Shown here piece by piece: positions 43,375 through 52,691 of a stretch of 64,000 nt of DNA. The notes under the pieces were generated by a model that made no database searches, was not told the origin of the DNA, and saw nothing but the letters and a program-made list of their open reading frames with translations. The DNA lies in the NCBI GenBank assembly GCA_029260755.1, contig JAJDCQ010000037.1:41789-105788 (forward strand). The letters are read 5' to 3'. The translations under genes and the position numbers were made by a program. How positions within the stretch are numbered: position 1 is the stretch's first letter; the number at the start of each line of letters is the position of its first letter. This stretch comes from Planctomycetota bacterium (lineage in GTDB: Bacteria; Planctomycetota; J058; JAJDCQ01).

Positions 43375-46300
43375 CTACCTCTTTCCCGTCTTCCCCGTCT
43401 TGGTCACTTTCGTCACCGTCGCCTTCGCGCCCGCCGCCCGCCGGCGCTTCAGGAGCGGCTTCAGGAACCGTCCGGTGTGCGACTCCTTGCACTTCGCGAC
43501 GTCCTCGGGGGTGCCGGTCGCGATCACGCGTCCTCCGCCCGCGCCGCCCTCGGGGCCGAGGTCGATCAGCCAGTCGCAGCACTTCAAGACATCGAGGTTG
43601 TGCTCGATCACGATCACCGTGTTGCCGGCCTCGACCAGTCGGTCGAGCACGGCGAGGAGCTTCTTCACGTCGTCGAAGTGGAGCCCCGTCGATGGCTCGT
43701 CGAGGATGTAGACGGTCCGGCCCGTCGCGACCCGTGACAGCTCGCGGCTGAGCTTCACGCGCTGCGCCTCGCCTCCCGAGAGCGTCGTCGAGCTCTGCCC
43801 GAGCTTCACGTAGTCGAGCCCGACGTCGACGAGCGTCGCGAGGATCCTCGCTATGTGCGGGTGGTTCCGGAAGAGGTCGGCCGCCTCGGCGACGGTCAGG
43901 TCGAGGATGTCCGCGATGCTCTTGCCCTGGTAGCGCACCCGCAGGGTCGCGTCGTTGAACCTCTTTCCGTCGCACTCCTCGCACGTCACGTAGACGTCGG
44001 CGAGGAAGTGCATCTCGATCTTCTTCACCCCGTCGCCGGCGCACGCCTCGCAACGCCCTCCCTTGACGTTGAACGAGAAGCGCCCAGGCAGGAACCCGTA
44101 GACGCGCGCCTCGGGCAACGCCGCGAAGAACTGCCGGATCAGGTCGAAGAGCTTCACGTAGGTCGCGGGGTTACTCCGCGGCGTCCGGCCGATCGGCCGC
44201 TGATCGATGTCGATCACCTTGTCGACGTGGTCCATCCCCGTGATCGCGTCGTGCTCCCCGGGGCTCGCGTGCGCCCCCATCAGCCGCCTCGCGAGCGCGG
44301 GGAAGAGGATCCGGTTGACGAGGCTCGACTTCCCGGCCCCCGACACGCCCGACACGCCGCACAGGACGCCCGTCGGGAACGCGACGTCGACCCCGTCGAG
44401 GTTGTTCTCGCGGGCTCCGTTCACGACGAGCTTCCGCGAGGTCGGCGTGCGGCGCCTCGCCGGGATCGCGATCTCGAGGTCTCCCCGGAGGTAGCGCCCG
44501 GTCAGGCCGGGCCCGGCCGTCACCTCGGCCGGCCGCCCCGCGGCGACGACCTCGCCTCCGGTCAGCCCGGCGCCCGGTCCGAAGTCGACGAGCCAGTCGG
44601 CGCTCTCGATCGCCTCGCGGTCGTGCTCGACCACGATGACGCTGTTGCCGAGGTCGCGCAGGTGGCAGAGCGTGTCGAGCAGCCGACGGTTGTCGCGCGG
44701 GTGCAGCCCGATCGACGGCTCGTCGAGGACGTAGATCACGCCCGAGAGCTCGCTCCCGATCTGGCTCGCCAGGCGAATCCGCTGCGCCTCGCCGCCCGAC
44801 AGGGTCGGCCCCGATCGATCGAGCGTCAGGTACTCGAGCCCGACGTTCTCGAGGAAGCCGAGCCGGCTCCGGATCTCCTTCACGAGCTCGGCGGCGACCG
44901 CCCGCGCCTCGACGCCGAGGCGATCGCCCACCTCGACGATCCAGCTCCGGGCGGCGGCGATCGTGAACGCGCTCACCTCGGGCAACGTCTGTCCGCCCAC
45001 CCGGACGTGGCGGCTCTCCTCGCGCAGGCGCGCCCCGCCGCAGTCGCCGCAGCGCCTCGGCGACATGAACCGCCGGTAGTGCTCCTTCATCGCCTCGGAC
45101 TGCGTCTGCAGATACCGCCGCTTGATCTGGGGCAGCAGCCCCTCGAACCGCGTCCGCCAGGTGCCCGAGCCCTTGCCGCCCTTCCACCGCGCCTCGACCT
45201 CGCGGTCGCCGGTGCCGTCGAAGATGATCCGCTGGTGCTTCTTCGGGAGCTTCCGCCACGGCGTGTTCGGGTCGATCGAGAACTCGCGGCAGACGGCCTC
45301 GATGATGCGCCACTGCCAGCTCCCGCTCGCCGCCTCCTCGAAGTCGCCGTCGTCGTCGCCCTTCTTCGACCTCGCCTTCGCCTTCTCCTTCTGGCGACTG
45401 CCCCTCCGGCCGGCGCCCTCGTCGTCGCCCTGGCCGTTCTTCTTGCCCGCCTTGTCGCTCGACATCGTCGTCTTGAGCGCCCCCTCGGCGAGGGAGAGGT
45501 CGGGGTCGTTGACGAGCGAGGCCTCGTCGAACTCGAGCGTCTCGCCGAGGCCGTTGCACGGCTGGCACATCCCCAGCGGGCTGTTGAACGAGAACGACTG
45601 CGGGCTCAGGTCGGGGAAGCTGCGCTCGCACGACCCGCAGGCGAGGCGCTCCGACAGGACCCGATCCTCGTCGCGGTCGGGGAAGTGGGCCACGAGGACG
45701 CCGTCGCCGAGCCGCATCGCCGTCTCGACGCTGTCGGTCAGGCGAGCGAGGGTGTCGTCCCGCGCCTTCGCGGCGCCAGCCTCGGGCGTGACGATCCGGT
45801 CGACGACCGCCTCGATCGTGTGCTTCTTCTTCTTGTCGAGGGCGGGCGCCCGGTCGAGGGCGACGACCTCGCCGTCGACCCGCGCGCGGACGAGCCCCTC
45901 CTTTCGCAGCCCATCGATGATGTCCTTGTGCTCGCCCTTGCGGGCGACGACCCGCGGGGCGAGCAGCACCATCCGCGTCCGCGGCGGCTCGCGCAGAAGC
46001 AGGCTCACCATCTCCTGCGCGCTCTGGCGCTCGACCGGACGGTCGCAGCCGGGGCAGTGCTGAACGCCGGCGCGAGCGAACAGGACGCGGAGGTAGTCGG
46101 CGACCTCGGTGATCGTCCCGACCGTCGACCGCGGGTTGCTGCTCGCCGCCTTCTGCTCGATCGCGATCGTCGGCGAGAGGCCGCGGATGTGGTCGTAGTG
46201 AGGCTTGTCGAGCTGGCCCAGGAACTGCCGAGCGTAGGCGGAGAGGCTCTCGACGAAACGGCGCTGCCCCTCGGCGTAGATCGTGTCGAACGCGAGCGAG

Positions 46301-46539
46301 CTCTTCCCCGAGCCCGACGGCCCGGTGAAGACGACGAGCGCCTTCTTCGGGATGTCGACGTCGACGCGCTTGAGGTTGTGCTCGGCGGCCCCGCGCACCT
46401 GGATGTGCTCGAGCTCGACCGGCCGCGCGGCGACGGCCTTGCGCCTTGGGCTAGCCCGACCGGCCTTCTTCTTCTCCGCGCTCGGCTTGGCCTTCTTCTT
46501 CGCGGTGGGAGCGCTCTTCGTCGCGGTCTTCCTGGCCAT
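43375..46539 (-). CDS. uvrA: UvrABC excinuclease subunit A
   Basis: A 1054-aa nucleotide-excision-repair damage sensor that works as a dimer with UvrB. The ATP sites are intact: Walker A GPSGSGKSS (about residue 75) and GVSGAGKSS (about 730), signatures LSGGEAQR twice, and Walker B VLDEPS twice. Zinc-binding Cys clusters are visible (CGSC...CQPC, CGDCGGAR, CEAC...CEEC). Two features are odd: a Lys-rich N-terminal extension of about 40 residues before VELEHIQVRGAAEHNL, and a charged insertion at about 355-405 (KAGKKNGQGDDEG, RQKEKAKARSKKGDDD) in the region between the first zinc module and the second half; E. coli UvrA is about 940 aa. The ATG at 46539 is preceded on the minus strand by TATACC, a possible -10. 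uvrB is at 60316. Confidence 0.95.
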   Translation of the reverse strand: MARKTATKSAPTAKKKAKPSAEKKKAGRASPRRKAVAARPVELEHIQVRGAAEHNLKRVDVDIPKKALVVFTGPSGSGKSSLAFDTIYAEGQRRFVESLSAYARQFLGQLDKPHYDHIRGLSPTIAIEQKAASSNPRSTVGTITEVADYLRVLFARAGVQHCPGCDRPVERQSAQEMVSLLLREPPRTRMVLLAPRVVARKGEHKDIIDGLRKEGLVRARVDGEVVALDRAPALDKKKKHTIEAVVDRIVTPEAGAAKARDDTLARLTDSVETAMRLGDGVLVAHFPDRDEDRVLSERLACGSCERSFPDLSPQSFSFNSPLGMCQPCNGLGETLEFDEASLVNDPDLSLAEGALKTTMSSDKAGKKNGQGDDEGAGRRGSRQKEKAKARSKKGDDDGDFEEAASGSWQWRIIEAVCREFSIDPNTPWRKLPKKHQRIIFDGTGDREVEARWKGGKGSGTWRTRFEGLLPQIKRRYLQTQSEAMKEHYRRFMSPRRCGDCGGARLREESRHVRVGGQTLPEVSAFTIAAARSWIVEVGDRLGVEARAVAAELVKEIRSRLGFLENVGLEYLTLDRSGPTLSGGEAQRIRLASQIGSELSGVIYVLDEPSIGLHPRDNRRLLDTLCHLRDLGNSVIVVEHDREAIESADWLVDFGPGAGLTGGEVVAAGRPAEVTAGPGLTGRYLRGDLEIAIPARRRTPTSRKLVVNGARENNLDGVDVAFPTGVLCGVSGVSGAGKSSLVNRILFPALARRLMGAHASPGEHDAITGMDHVDKVIDIDQRPIGRTPRSNPATYVKLFDLIRQFFAALPEARVYGFLPGRFSFNVKGGRCEACAGDGVKKIEMHFLADVYVTCEECDGKRFNDATLRVRYQGKSIADILDLTVAEAADLFRNHPHIARILATLVDVGLDYVKLGQSSTTLSGGEAQRVKLSRELSRVATGRTVYILDEPSTGLHFDDVKKLLAVLDRLVEAGNTVIVIEHNLDVLKCCDWLIDLGPEGGAGGGRVIATGTPEDVAKCKESHTGRFLKPLLKRRRAAGAKATVTKVTKTGKTGKR

Positions 46540-46633
46540 GGCGGGTCACGGTATACCACGGCCGTCCGACAGGGAAGATCCCCCCGCCCGGCCGGGTCGT
46601 GTCGGGGCGCATTGCGCGGGTCTCGAAGTCGCA

Positions 46634-46647
46634 GCTAGCGTGAGGGA
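46634..46647 (+). promoter_or_regulatory. 14-nt leader motif of the kinase gene at 46651
   Basis: GCTAGCGTGAGGGA lies 3 nt before the ATG. The identical 14 bases occur at the same distance before the paralogous gene at 49150. The 3' part (GAGGGA) can serve as RBS; TAGCGT could be a -10 box as in leaderless-type promoters. Confidence 0.5.
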
Positions 46648-46650
46648 TCC

Positions 46651-49104
46651 ATGGAACTCCCGCCCACCGAGCCGAACCGGCCGCCACGCTCCGTCGCCCG
46701 TCCCACGCCGCCTCGGATGATCGCCGGCTTCGAGCTGATCGACCTCCTCGGGGAGGGAGGGATGGGGCGCGTCTTTCGCGCTCGGCATCGGGCGCTCGAT
46801 CGGATCGTCGCCCTCAAGCTCCTGACCCCGGAGGCCGCCGGCGACTTCGAGTTCGTCGAGCGGTTCACCCGCGAGGCGCGCGCGGCCGCGGCCCTCCAGC
46901 ACCCGAGCATCGTCTCGATCCTCGACTTCGGTCGCGACCCGGCGACCGGGTCGCCGTTCATGGCGCTCGAGTACGTCGACGGCGAGGACCTCGAGCATCG
47001 CCTGAAGCGCGACGGGAAGCTCACCGAACGCGGCGCCCTGCGGCTCATCCGGGCCGTCCTCGGCGCCCTCGCCCATGCCCACGAGCACGGCCTCGTCCAC
47101 CGCGACATCAAGCCCGCGAACATCCTCCTGCCCCGTCGCGGCCCGCCGAAACTCGCCGACCTCGGCCTGGCGAAACGGCAGACCGACAGCCGCCTGACCG
47201 AGACGGGGATCCTCGTCGGCACGCCGCGCTACATGTCGCCGGAGCAGGCGAACGGGGATCGGCTCGACATCCGGAGCGATCTCTACTCCCTCGGCCTCGT
47301 CCTCTTCCGGATGCTGACGGGCGGGGACGCGTTCGTCGCGCCCGACCCGATCTCGACGATCACGCGCCGCCTGACCGAGGACTGCCCCGACCCGCGGGCC
47401 GCGGAGCCGGAGATCTCCGCTGGCGCGGCCCGGATCGTCGCCGCCCTGACCGCGCGTGATCCCGACGCGCGCGTGGCGACGCCCACCGAGGCGATGGCCC
47501 TCGTCGATCGGGCCCTCGCCGTCGCGACGAAGGGCGGCGGATCCTCCCGGGCGAACCGCCCCCTCACCGCCGTCGCGACGATCTCGACGGTCGTCGCGCT
47601 CGCCGCCGTCACGCTCGCCATCTACGTCGTCGCGATCCGGGACTCAGCCACGGCTCACCTGCCCGACTCCGGCCCGCTCGCCACCGCGGGCGGCTCGGCC
47701 GCGACGCCGGCCGGCGAGGACGACGACCACGACGACGGAGTCACTCCGCCAGAGATCGCCGCGCCGATCCAGCACCGGCCCGAGCCCCAGGGCCCCGACT
47801 GGTGGCGGACCGATCCGCGCATCGTCGAGCTCGGCCTCGACGGCCTCATCGACGTGCTCGGGACCGACCTCTGGCGCCACCCGGCGCCGGTGGGATCGGT
47901 CTCGATCAGCGCCGACGGGGCGCGTGTCCTCTCGGTCTCGATCGACGGCTCGATCGCCGTCTGGGACGTCGCGACGAACGTCCGCCTTCTGAACAAGTCG
48001 ATCGCGGCACCCGCCGAGCGCGGCTACGAGCTCGGATCGGGAGCCCTCACCGACGACGGGACGCGCGCGATCGTCGGCGCCGGCAACCTCGTCCAGTTCT
48101 GGGACGTCGACGGCGACCGGCACTCGCCCATTCCGGTTCCCACCGAGCTGGGTCATGCCTGCGCGATCGCCGTCGTGCCGTCGGACCGGGCGGGGATGGT
48201 CCGACTCGCGATCGGGGGCACCCGCGGCCTCGTTCGCATCGTGGACGTCGACCTCACGAACACGAGGAACGTGGCGCTCCTCGAACGGACGCCGGCGATC
48301 GCGCGCACCCCACCGGTGTCGCCGGAGGTCTCCCGGATCGAGCTCGACCCCGACCGCGAGCACATCCTCGTCACCCACCTCGACGGACATGCCGAGGTCT
48401 GGGCGCTCGCCACCCGCACGCGGGTCGCCGAACTGCCCGAGTTCGGCTGGAACGCCTGGGGAGCCGCCTTCGCGCCCGATGCCCGATCCGTCTTCCTCTC
48501 GGCGCAGGCCGTCTCCCGCGCCCGCCCCGACGAGCCGGTCCGGCTCGGGCGCTGGCGGTTCGCCGACGGTGCCGCGGCTCTCGAGCCGCTTCCCGGCGCC
48601 TCGGACGACCACACGCGGGCGGTCCGCCTCCTTCCCGACGGTGACCGGCTCCTCGCCGCGAACGAGCGGGGCGACCTCGTCGTCCGCACGCTCGCGTCAG
48701 GCGAGGTGCTCCGAGCATGGAACGCGATCGAGCGCGGGTCGATCCAGGATCTCGCCGTGACCGCCGACGGCCGCGTCGCCGTGACCGGCGGAAGCGACGG
48801 CCGGGTTCGCCTCTGGGACGTCGCGACCGGCCAGGCGCTCAACCCCGACCCGCCGATCCGCGACGACGACCGCCTTCCCGACCGCTGGGCGGGCCAGGCC
48901 ACCTCGCCCGAGGGGCTGGTCGCCGTCGCGGACCGGACGACCCGATCCGTCGCGCTCCGCCGTACGCCGGGCGCCGAACCCTACCGACGGATCGAGCTCG
49001 CTCCGATCGGGTGGACGCCCGTCGCCGTCACCTTCGTCGACGGCGACGAGCTCGCGATCGGGACGACCGACGGCGTCATCCTCATCGTGAAGGTCCGTCC
49101 CTGA
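46651..49104 (+). CDS. Ser/Thr protein kinase with WD40-like propeller (tandem paralogue 1)
   Basis: An 817-aa protein. The kinase domain (about 26-285) has LGEGGMGRVFRA, VALKLL, HRDIKPAN, DLGLAK and SPEQ, predicted active. A membrane helix lies at about 308-330 (VATISTVVALAAVTLAIYVV), then an acidic linker (DDDHDDGVTP). The outer region (about 410-817) is WD40-like: 'VSISADGARVLSVSIDG', 'SIAVWDVATNVRLL' and 'VAVTGGSDGRVRLWDVATG'. It is divergent from uvrA (111 nt between starts) and 45 nt before a second kinase of the same build. Kinase and propeller sequences resemble those of 34271 and 49150, so these arose by duplication. Confidence 0.87.
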   Translation: MELPPTEPNRPPRSVARPTPPRMIAGFELIDLLGEGGMGRVFRARHRALDRIVALKLLTPEAAGDFEFVERFTREARAAAALQHPSIVSILDFGRDPATGSPFMALEYVDGEDLEHRLKRDGKLTERGALRLIRAVLGALAHAHEHGLVHRDIKPANILLPRRGPPKLADLGLAKRQTDSRLTETGILVGTPRYMSPEQANGDRLDIRSDLYSLGLVLFRMLTGGDAFVAPDPISTITRRLTEDCPDPRAAEPEISAGAARIVAALTARDPDARVATPTEAMALVDRALAVATKGGGSSRANRPLTAVATISTVVALAAVTLAIYVVAIRDSATAHLPDSGPLATAGGSAATPAGEDDDHDDGVTPPEIAAPIQHRPEPQGPDWWRTDPRIVELGLDGLIDVLGTDLWRHPAPVGSVSISADGARVLSVSIDGSIAVWDVATNVRLLNKSIAAPAERGYELGSGALTDDGTRAIVGAGNLVQFWDVDGDRHSPIPVPTELGHACAIAVVPSDRAGMVRLAIGGTRGLVRIVDVDLTNTRNVALLERTPAIARTPPVSPEVSRIELDPDREHILVTHLDGHAEVWALATRTRVAELPEFGWNAWGAAFAPDARSVFLSAQAVSRARPDEPVRLGRWRFADGAAALEPLPGASDDHTRAVRLLPDGDRLLAANERGDLVVRTLASGEVLRAWNAIERGSIQDLAVTADGRVAVTGGSDGRVRLWDVATGQALNPDPPIRDDDRLPDRWAGQATSPEGLVAVADRTTRSVALRRTPGAEPYRRIELAPIGWTPVAVTFVDGDELAIGTTDGVILIVKVRP

Positions 49105-49132
49105 CGGAGGTTTGCGGGCGCTCCCGCGGCCC

Positions 49133-49146
49133 GCTAGCGTGAGGGA
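49133..49146 (+). promoter_or_regulatory. Second copy of the 14-nt kinase leader motif
   Basis: GCTAGCGTGAGGGA ends 3 nt before the ATG at 49150, exactly as at 46634-46647. The flanking bases differ (TCC versus AGC before the ATG), so the 14-mer itself is conserved. Confidence 0.5.
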
Positions 49147-49149
49147 AGC

Positions 49150-52100
49150 ATGCCCTCCGACTTCTCCGTCCCGCCGCCGGCGTCCGGCACCTTCGCCGCG
49201 ACGCCGCTCCCCGAGCCGACCGTTCCGACGGCCGTCGCCGGCTACGACGTCGGCGCGCCGCTCGGCGAGGGCGGGATGGGCAAGGTCTACCGCGCGACCC
49301 AGCGCTCGCTCGGGCGCGCCGTCGCCCTCAAGCTCCTCTCGCCGTCGGCCACCCGCGACCCCAACTTCATGGAGCGCTTCGCCCGGGAGGCGAAGGCGGC
49401 CGGCGCGCTCAGCCACCCGAACGTCGTCCGCGTCATCGACGCCGGCATCGACCCGCTCCTCGCCCAGCCGTTCATCGCGTACGAGCTCGTCGAGGGGCGC
49501 GACCTCGGCGGGGTCATCCGCGACGCGCTCACCCTGCCCGAGCGCCGCGCCCTGGAGATCGCCCGCGACATCGCCCGCGGCCTCGAGCAGGTGCACGCCC
49601 TCGGGATCGTCCACCGCGACCTCAAGCCGGCGAACGTCCTCGTCGACGGCAGCGGCCGGGCGAAGATCGCCGACCTCGGCCTCGCCAAGCTCGAGTCCGA
49701 CGCCGGCGGGACGACGACCGGCGTCGTGGTCGGGACGCCCCACTACATGTCGCCCGAGCAGGCGCACGGCAGCAACGTCGGCTCGAAGACCGACATCTAC
49801 TCGCTCGGTCTCATCATCTACAAGGCGACGACCGGTCGGCTCGCGTTCCCGTCGACCTCGTCGATCGGGACGCTCACGATGCGCGTCCAGGAGGACTGCC
49901 CCGACCCCCGGGAGATCGTCCCCGCCCTCTCGGGCGCGCTCGTCGATCTCGTGCTCCTCCTGACGACGCGCGACCCGGACGCGCGACCCGACGCCGCCGC
50001 CACCCTCGCCGAGATCGATCGGACGATCGCCCGGCCACGCAAGCTCGCCCGCCGCGCGAGCCGCTCGGGCATCCAGATCGCGGCGAGCGAACGCGACGGC
50101 TCGCCGACCCCCCGACCAGCGAAGGGCGGCCCGAGCGTCACGATCGGACTCCTCGGCGTCGGGATCGTGCTCCTCGCCGCGGCGGCGGCCGGGCTCCTCC
50201 TCGTCGGGACGGACCTGGGCGACGACGGAGCCGCCGCGTCCACGCCCGTCGCGGCAGCCACCGGTTCGTCGTCGGCGGCCGTCGCTCGCCCCGCCTCGAC
50301 CGCGGGCGACGATGATGATGACGATGATGACGACCCCGCGGATCCGCCCGTCGCGCCCGACCCGCGACCCGATCCGCCGCCCGCGCCGCCCGTCGACCCG
50401 CGCCAGGCCTTCTACGCGCCGGCGATCCACGGCAAGAACCTCGAGCTCGTCTCGGTCTGGGGCGACTGTCCGTGGAAGCACGCGACGATGATCGCGCAGG
50501 TCGACATCAGCGCCGACGGCCGCCGCGCGATGGCCGTGTCGCTCGACGGGTGGGTCGCGGCGTGGGACGTCGCCACCGGCGAGGAGCTGTTCCGCGACTC
50601 GGTCGCCCGCTCGCCGACCCCCGCCCAGGTCATCCTCGGCGCGGCCATCCGCCCCGACGGACGCTGGGTCGTCGTCGGCGACGACGAGGGACGCCTCCAC
50701 GCCTGGGATCTCGACCGGGAAGGCGCGCGCGGTCCGCCGTCGGTGCCCGGACATGGATCGACGATCGGCGCGATCACCTTCTCGAGGGACGACCAGCGCG
50801 TCTACACCGGGGGCGCCGACGCCCGCTGTCGAGACTGGACGCTCGACGAGTCGACGGGCGCGTACACGCCGCACGGAACGATGACGGGCAAGGTGCCGTT
50901 CCGCGACCTCGCCATGAGCGGTCCGCCGCTCGAACGCATCGCCGCCTCCGCCGCCGCCGGATCGAGCGGAGCGGCCGACCAGAACGGCGTCATGCTCCTC
51001 GCTCCGCAGCCGCCGAAGATCGGGGTTCTCAGCGGGCGCCAGCTCCCCACCCACGCCGAGGGTCGCGTCGCCATCTCCCTCGACGGCCGGCGCGTCCTCG
51101 TCGGCGCCGACGTCGATCCAGGCGCCGGCGAGCCCCTCGCCCCGCGTCTCTTCCTCGACGCGACGAAGCTCGAGGCGGGTGGCATCGTCCTCGCAGGGCA
51201 CCGGGGCGCCCGCGCCGTCGCGTTCTCGCCCGACGGCCAGCTCGCCCTCACCGGCGACGCGACGAACGGCTTCCTTCTGGCCTGGGACCTGACCGCCGAT
51301 CCGCTCGAGGCGCGGCGCCTCGCCGGCAAGCACTGGCTCGGCTGGGTCCAGGACGTCGCCGTCGCCCACGATGGCGAACGGCTGATCGCGATCTCCGGCG
51401 GCAACGACACGTTCGTGAGGCGCTGGGACCTCGACGCGGGCGTCGAGATCGATCCTCCCGACGTCGCCCGGACGATCGTCGGCGTCGCCCGCGGGATCGA
51501 GGCCGCGGGCGAGACGATCGCGACGCTCGGCGGCGCCGGCTGCCGGATCTGGCGACGCGATGGCGCGACCCGAGAGCTCCTCGAGGAGACGTTCGGACGA
51601 ACCCTCGCCCTCGCCCCGGACGGTCGGTCGGTCGCGATCGGAACCGGAGACGGCCGCGTCGCTTTCCGCGACCTCGACGAGGAGAACCCGACGGCCGACG
51701 GCCGCTGGTCCTGGTTCGGACGCCCCGCGGGCCAGCTCGCCGACGCGAAGCCCTCGCCGGTCACCGCTCTCGCCGTTCACCGCGGACGCGTCGTGAGCGG
51801 CTCGGCCGCCGGCATCGTCCAGGGCTGGGACGGCCGCAACGCGGTGAGCCAGATCCTCCGGCGGCACGAGGGCTCGCCGATCCTCGCGATCGCCCCCGAC
51901 CCCGACGGCGGCGTCATCTCCATCTCGGCCGACGGCCAGGTCATCCAGGACGGAGTGCGGCCGAGCTTCCGCGTCGAGACGGTCTCGCCGATCCTCCGGG
52001 CGACGATCTCCCGCGACGCCCGCCGCCTCGTGACCCTCTCCCGCGCCGGCGTCCGGATCCGCGATCTGGTGACCGGCGAAGAGCACGCGGCGTTCACCCT

Positions 52101-52356
52101 CACCGAGAAGGGCGCCCGCGCAGGCCAGCTCGGCTGCGCCCTCTCCCCCGACGGCGCGCGGCTCGCGATCACCGCGGACCGGATCATCTCCGTCCTCGCG
52201 ATCGGCGACCGCCGGGGCGAGCTGAGCTCGCTCGGCGAGGTGACCCTCGACCTCGCCGGGCAGTTCGACGTCACGGGCGTCTGCTTCGACGGCCCGAAGG
52301 CGATCCGGGTGACGACCGCCCAGGGCCCCCTCCTCCACTACGTGATCACCGAGTAG
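49150..52356 (+). CDS. Ser/Thr protein kinase with WD40-like propeller (tandem paralogue 2)
   Basis: A 1068-aa protein. The kinase domain (about 32-295) has LGEGGMGKVYRA, VALKLL, HRDLKPAN, DLGLAK and SPEQ, predicted active. A membrane helix spans about 332-353 (LLGVGIVLLAAAAAGLLLVG). An unusually acidic linker follows (eight consecutive Asp near 390), then a Pro-rich stretch (PRPDPPPAPPVDPR). About 435-1068 is a WD40-like propeller with 'QVDISADGRRAMAVSLDG', 'WVAAWDVATGEELF' and 'VVSGSAAGIVQGWDG'. The gene is in tandem with the similar kinase at 46651 and shares its leader 14-mer. The likely arrangement is cytoplasmic kinase, outer sensor. Confidence 0.88.
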   Translation: MPSDFSVPPPASGTFAATPLPEPTVPTAVAGYDVGAPLGEGGMGKVYRATQRSLGRAVALKLLSPSATRDPNFMERFAREAKAAGALSHPNVVRVIDAGIDPLLAQPFIAYELVEGRDLGGVIRDALTLPERRALEIARDIARGLEQVHALGIVHRDLKPANVLVDGSGRAKIADLGLAKLESDAGGTTTGVVVGTPHYMSPEQAHGSNVGSKTDIYSLGLIIYKATTGRLAFPSTSSIGTLTMRVQEDCPDPREIVPALSGALVDLVLLLTTRDPDARPDAAATLAEIDRTIARPRKLARRASRSGIQIAASERDGSPTPRPAKGGPSVTIGLLGVGIVLLAAAAAGLLLVGTDLGDDGAAASTPVAAATGSSSAAVARPASTAGDDDDDDDDDPADPPVAPDPRPDPPPAPPVDPRQAFYAPAIHGKNLELVSVWGDCPWKHATMIAQVDISADGRRAMAVSLDGWVAAWDVATGEELFRDSVARSPTPAQVILGAAIRPDGRWVVVGDDEGRLHAWDLDREGARGPPSVPGHGSTIGAITFSRDDQRVYTGGADARCRDWTLDESTGAYTPHGTMTGKVPFRDLAMSGPPLERIAASAAAGSSGAADQNGVMLLAPQPPKIGVLSGRQLPTHAEGRVAISLDGRRVLVGADVDPGAGEPLAPRLFLDATKLEAGGIVLAGHRGARAVAFSPDGQLALTGDATNGFLLAWDLTADPLEARRLAGKHWLGWVQDVAVAHDGERLIAISGGNDTFVRRWDLDAGVEIDPPDVARTIVGVARGIEAAGETIATLGGAGCRIWRRDGATRELLEETFGRTLALAPDGRSVAIGTGDGRVAFRDLDEENPTADGRWSWFGRPAGQLADAKPSPVTALAVHRGRVVSGSAAGIVQGWDGRNAVSQILRRHEGSPILAIAPDPDGGVISISADGQVIQDGVRPSFRVETVSPILRATISRDARRLVTLSRAGVRIRDLVTGEEHAAFTLTEKGARAGQLGCALSPDGARLAITADRIISVLAIGDRRGELSSLGEVTLDLAGQFDVTGVCFDGPKAIRVTTAQGPLLHYVITE

Positions 52357-52368
52357 GAGCTCGCCCCC

Positions 52369-52575
52369 GTGACACGAGCCCGCGGCTCCGGCGGCCCGCC
52401 GAAGGACCCGGGCGTTGCACGACGCGGCCTCGAGTCGTTCCGCTCCGCCGTCTCGGATGCCTGGAGCGACCTGCTCTTCGAGCTCAGCCTCCGGTCACGG
52501 TCGAGGCTCGAGGCCGACCTCGGCGCTCCGGTGCTGACGCTCGACGACCCGCAGCAGTTCCTGATGAAGATCTGA
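52369..52575 (+). CDS. Possible small protein (68 aa), unknown
   Basis: A frame from GTG 52369 to TGA 52573-52575, beginning 13 nt after the kinase stop. Codon third positions are mostly G or C, and the product has a plausible helical core (FRSAVSDAWSDLLFELSL, RSRLEADLGAPVLTLDD). No RBS is clear and I know no family. It could be a real small gene in the kinase transcript or chance openness of GC-rich DNA. Confidence 0.4.
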   Translation: MTRARGSGGPPKDPGVARRGLESFRSAVSDAWSDLLFELSLRSRSRLEADLGAPVLTLDDPQQFLMKI

Positions 52576-52691
52576 GCCGACGACGGCCCGGCGCACCACC
52601 GCCCCGGTCGCTACCTCTTCGATCTCGTCGCCGGGTAACCTCGATGGGCCACTGGACGCCGACATCCGCTACCGACCACAGGAGCCGAGCC

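Noticed and set aside
42766..43737. Open frames across the repeat array
   Set aside because: The products repeat the DNA repeats and run into the antisense of uvrA; no RBS or domain supports them.
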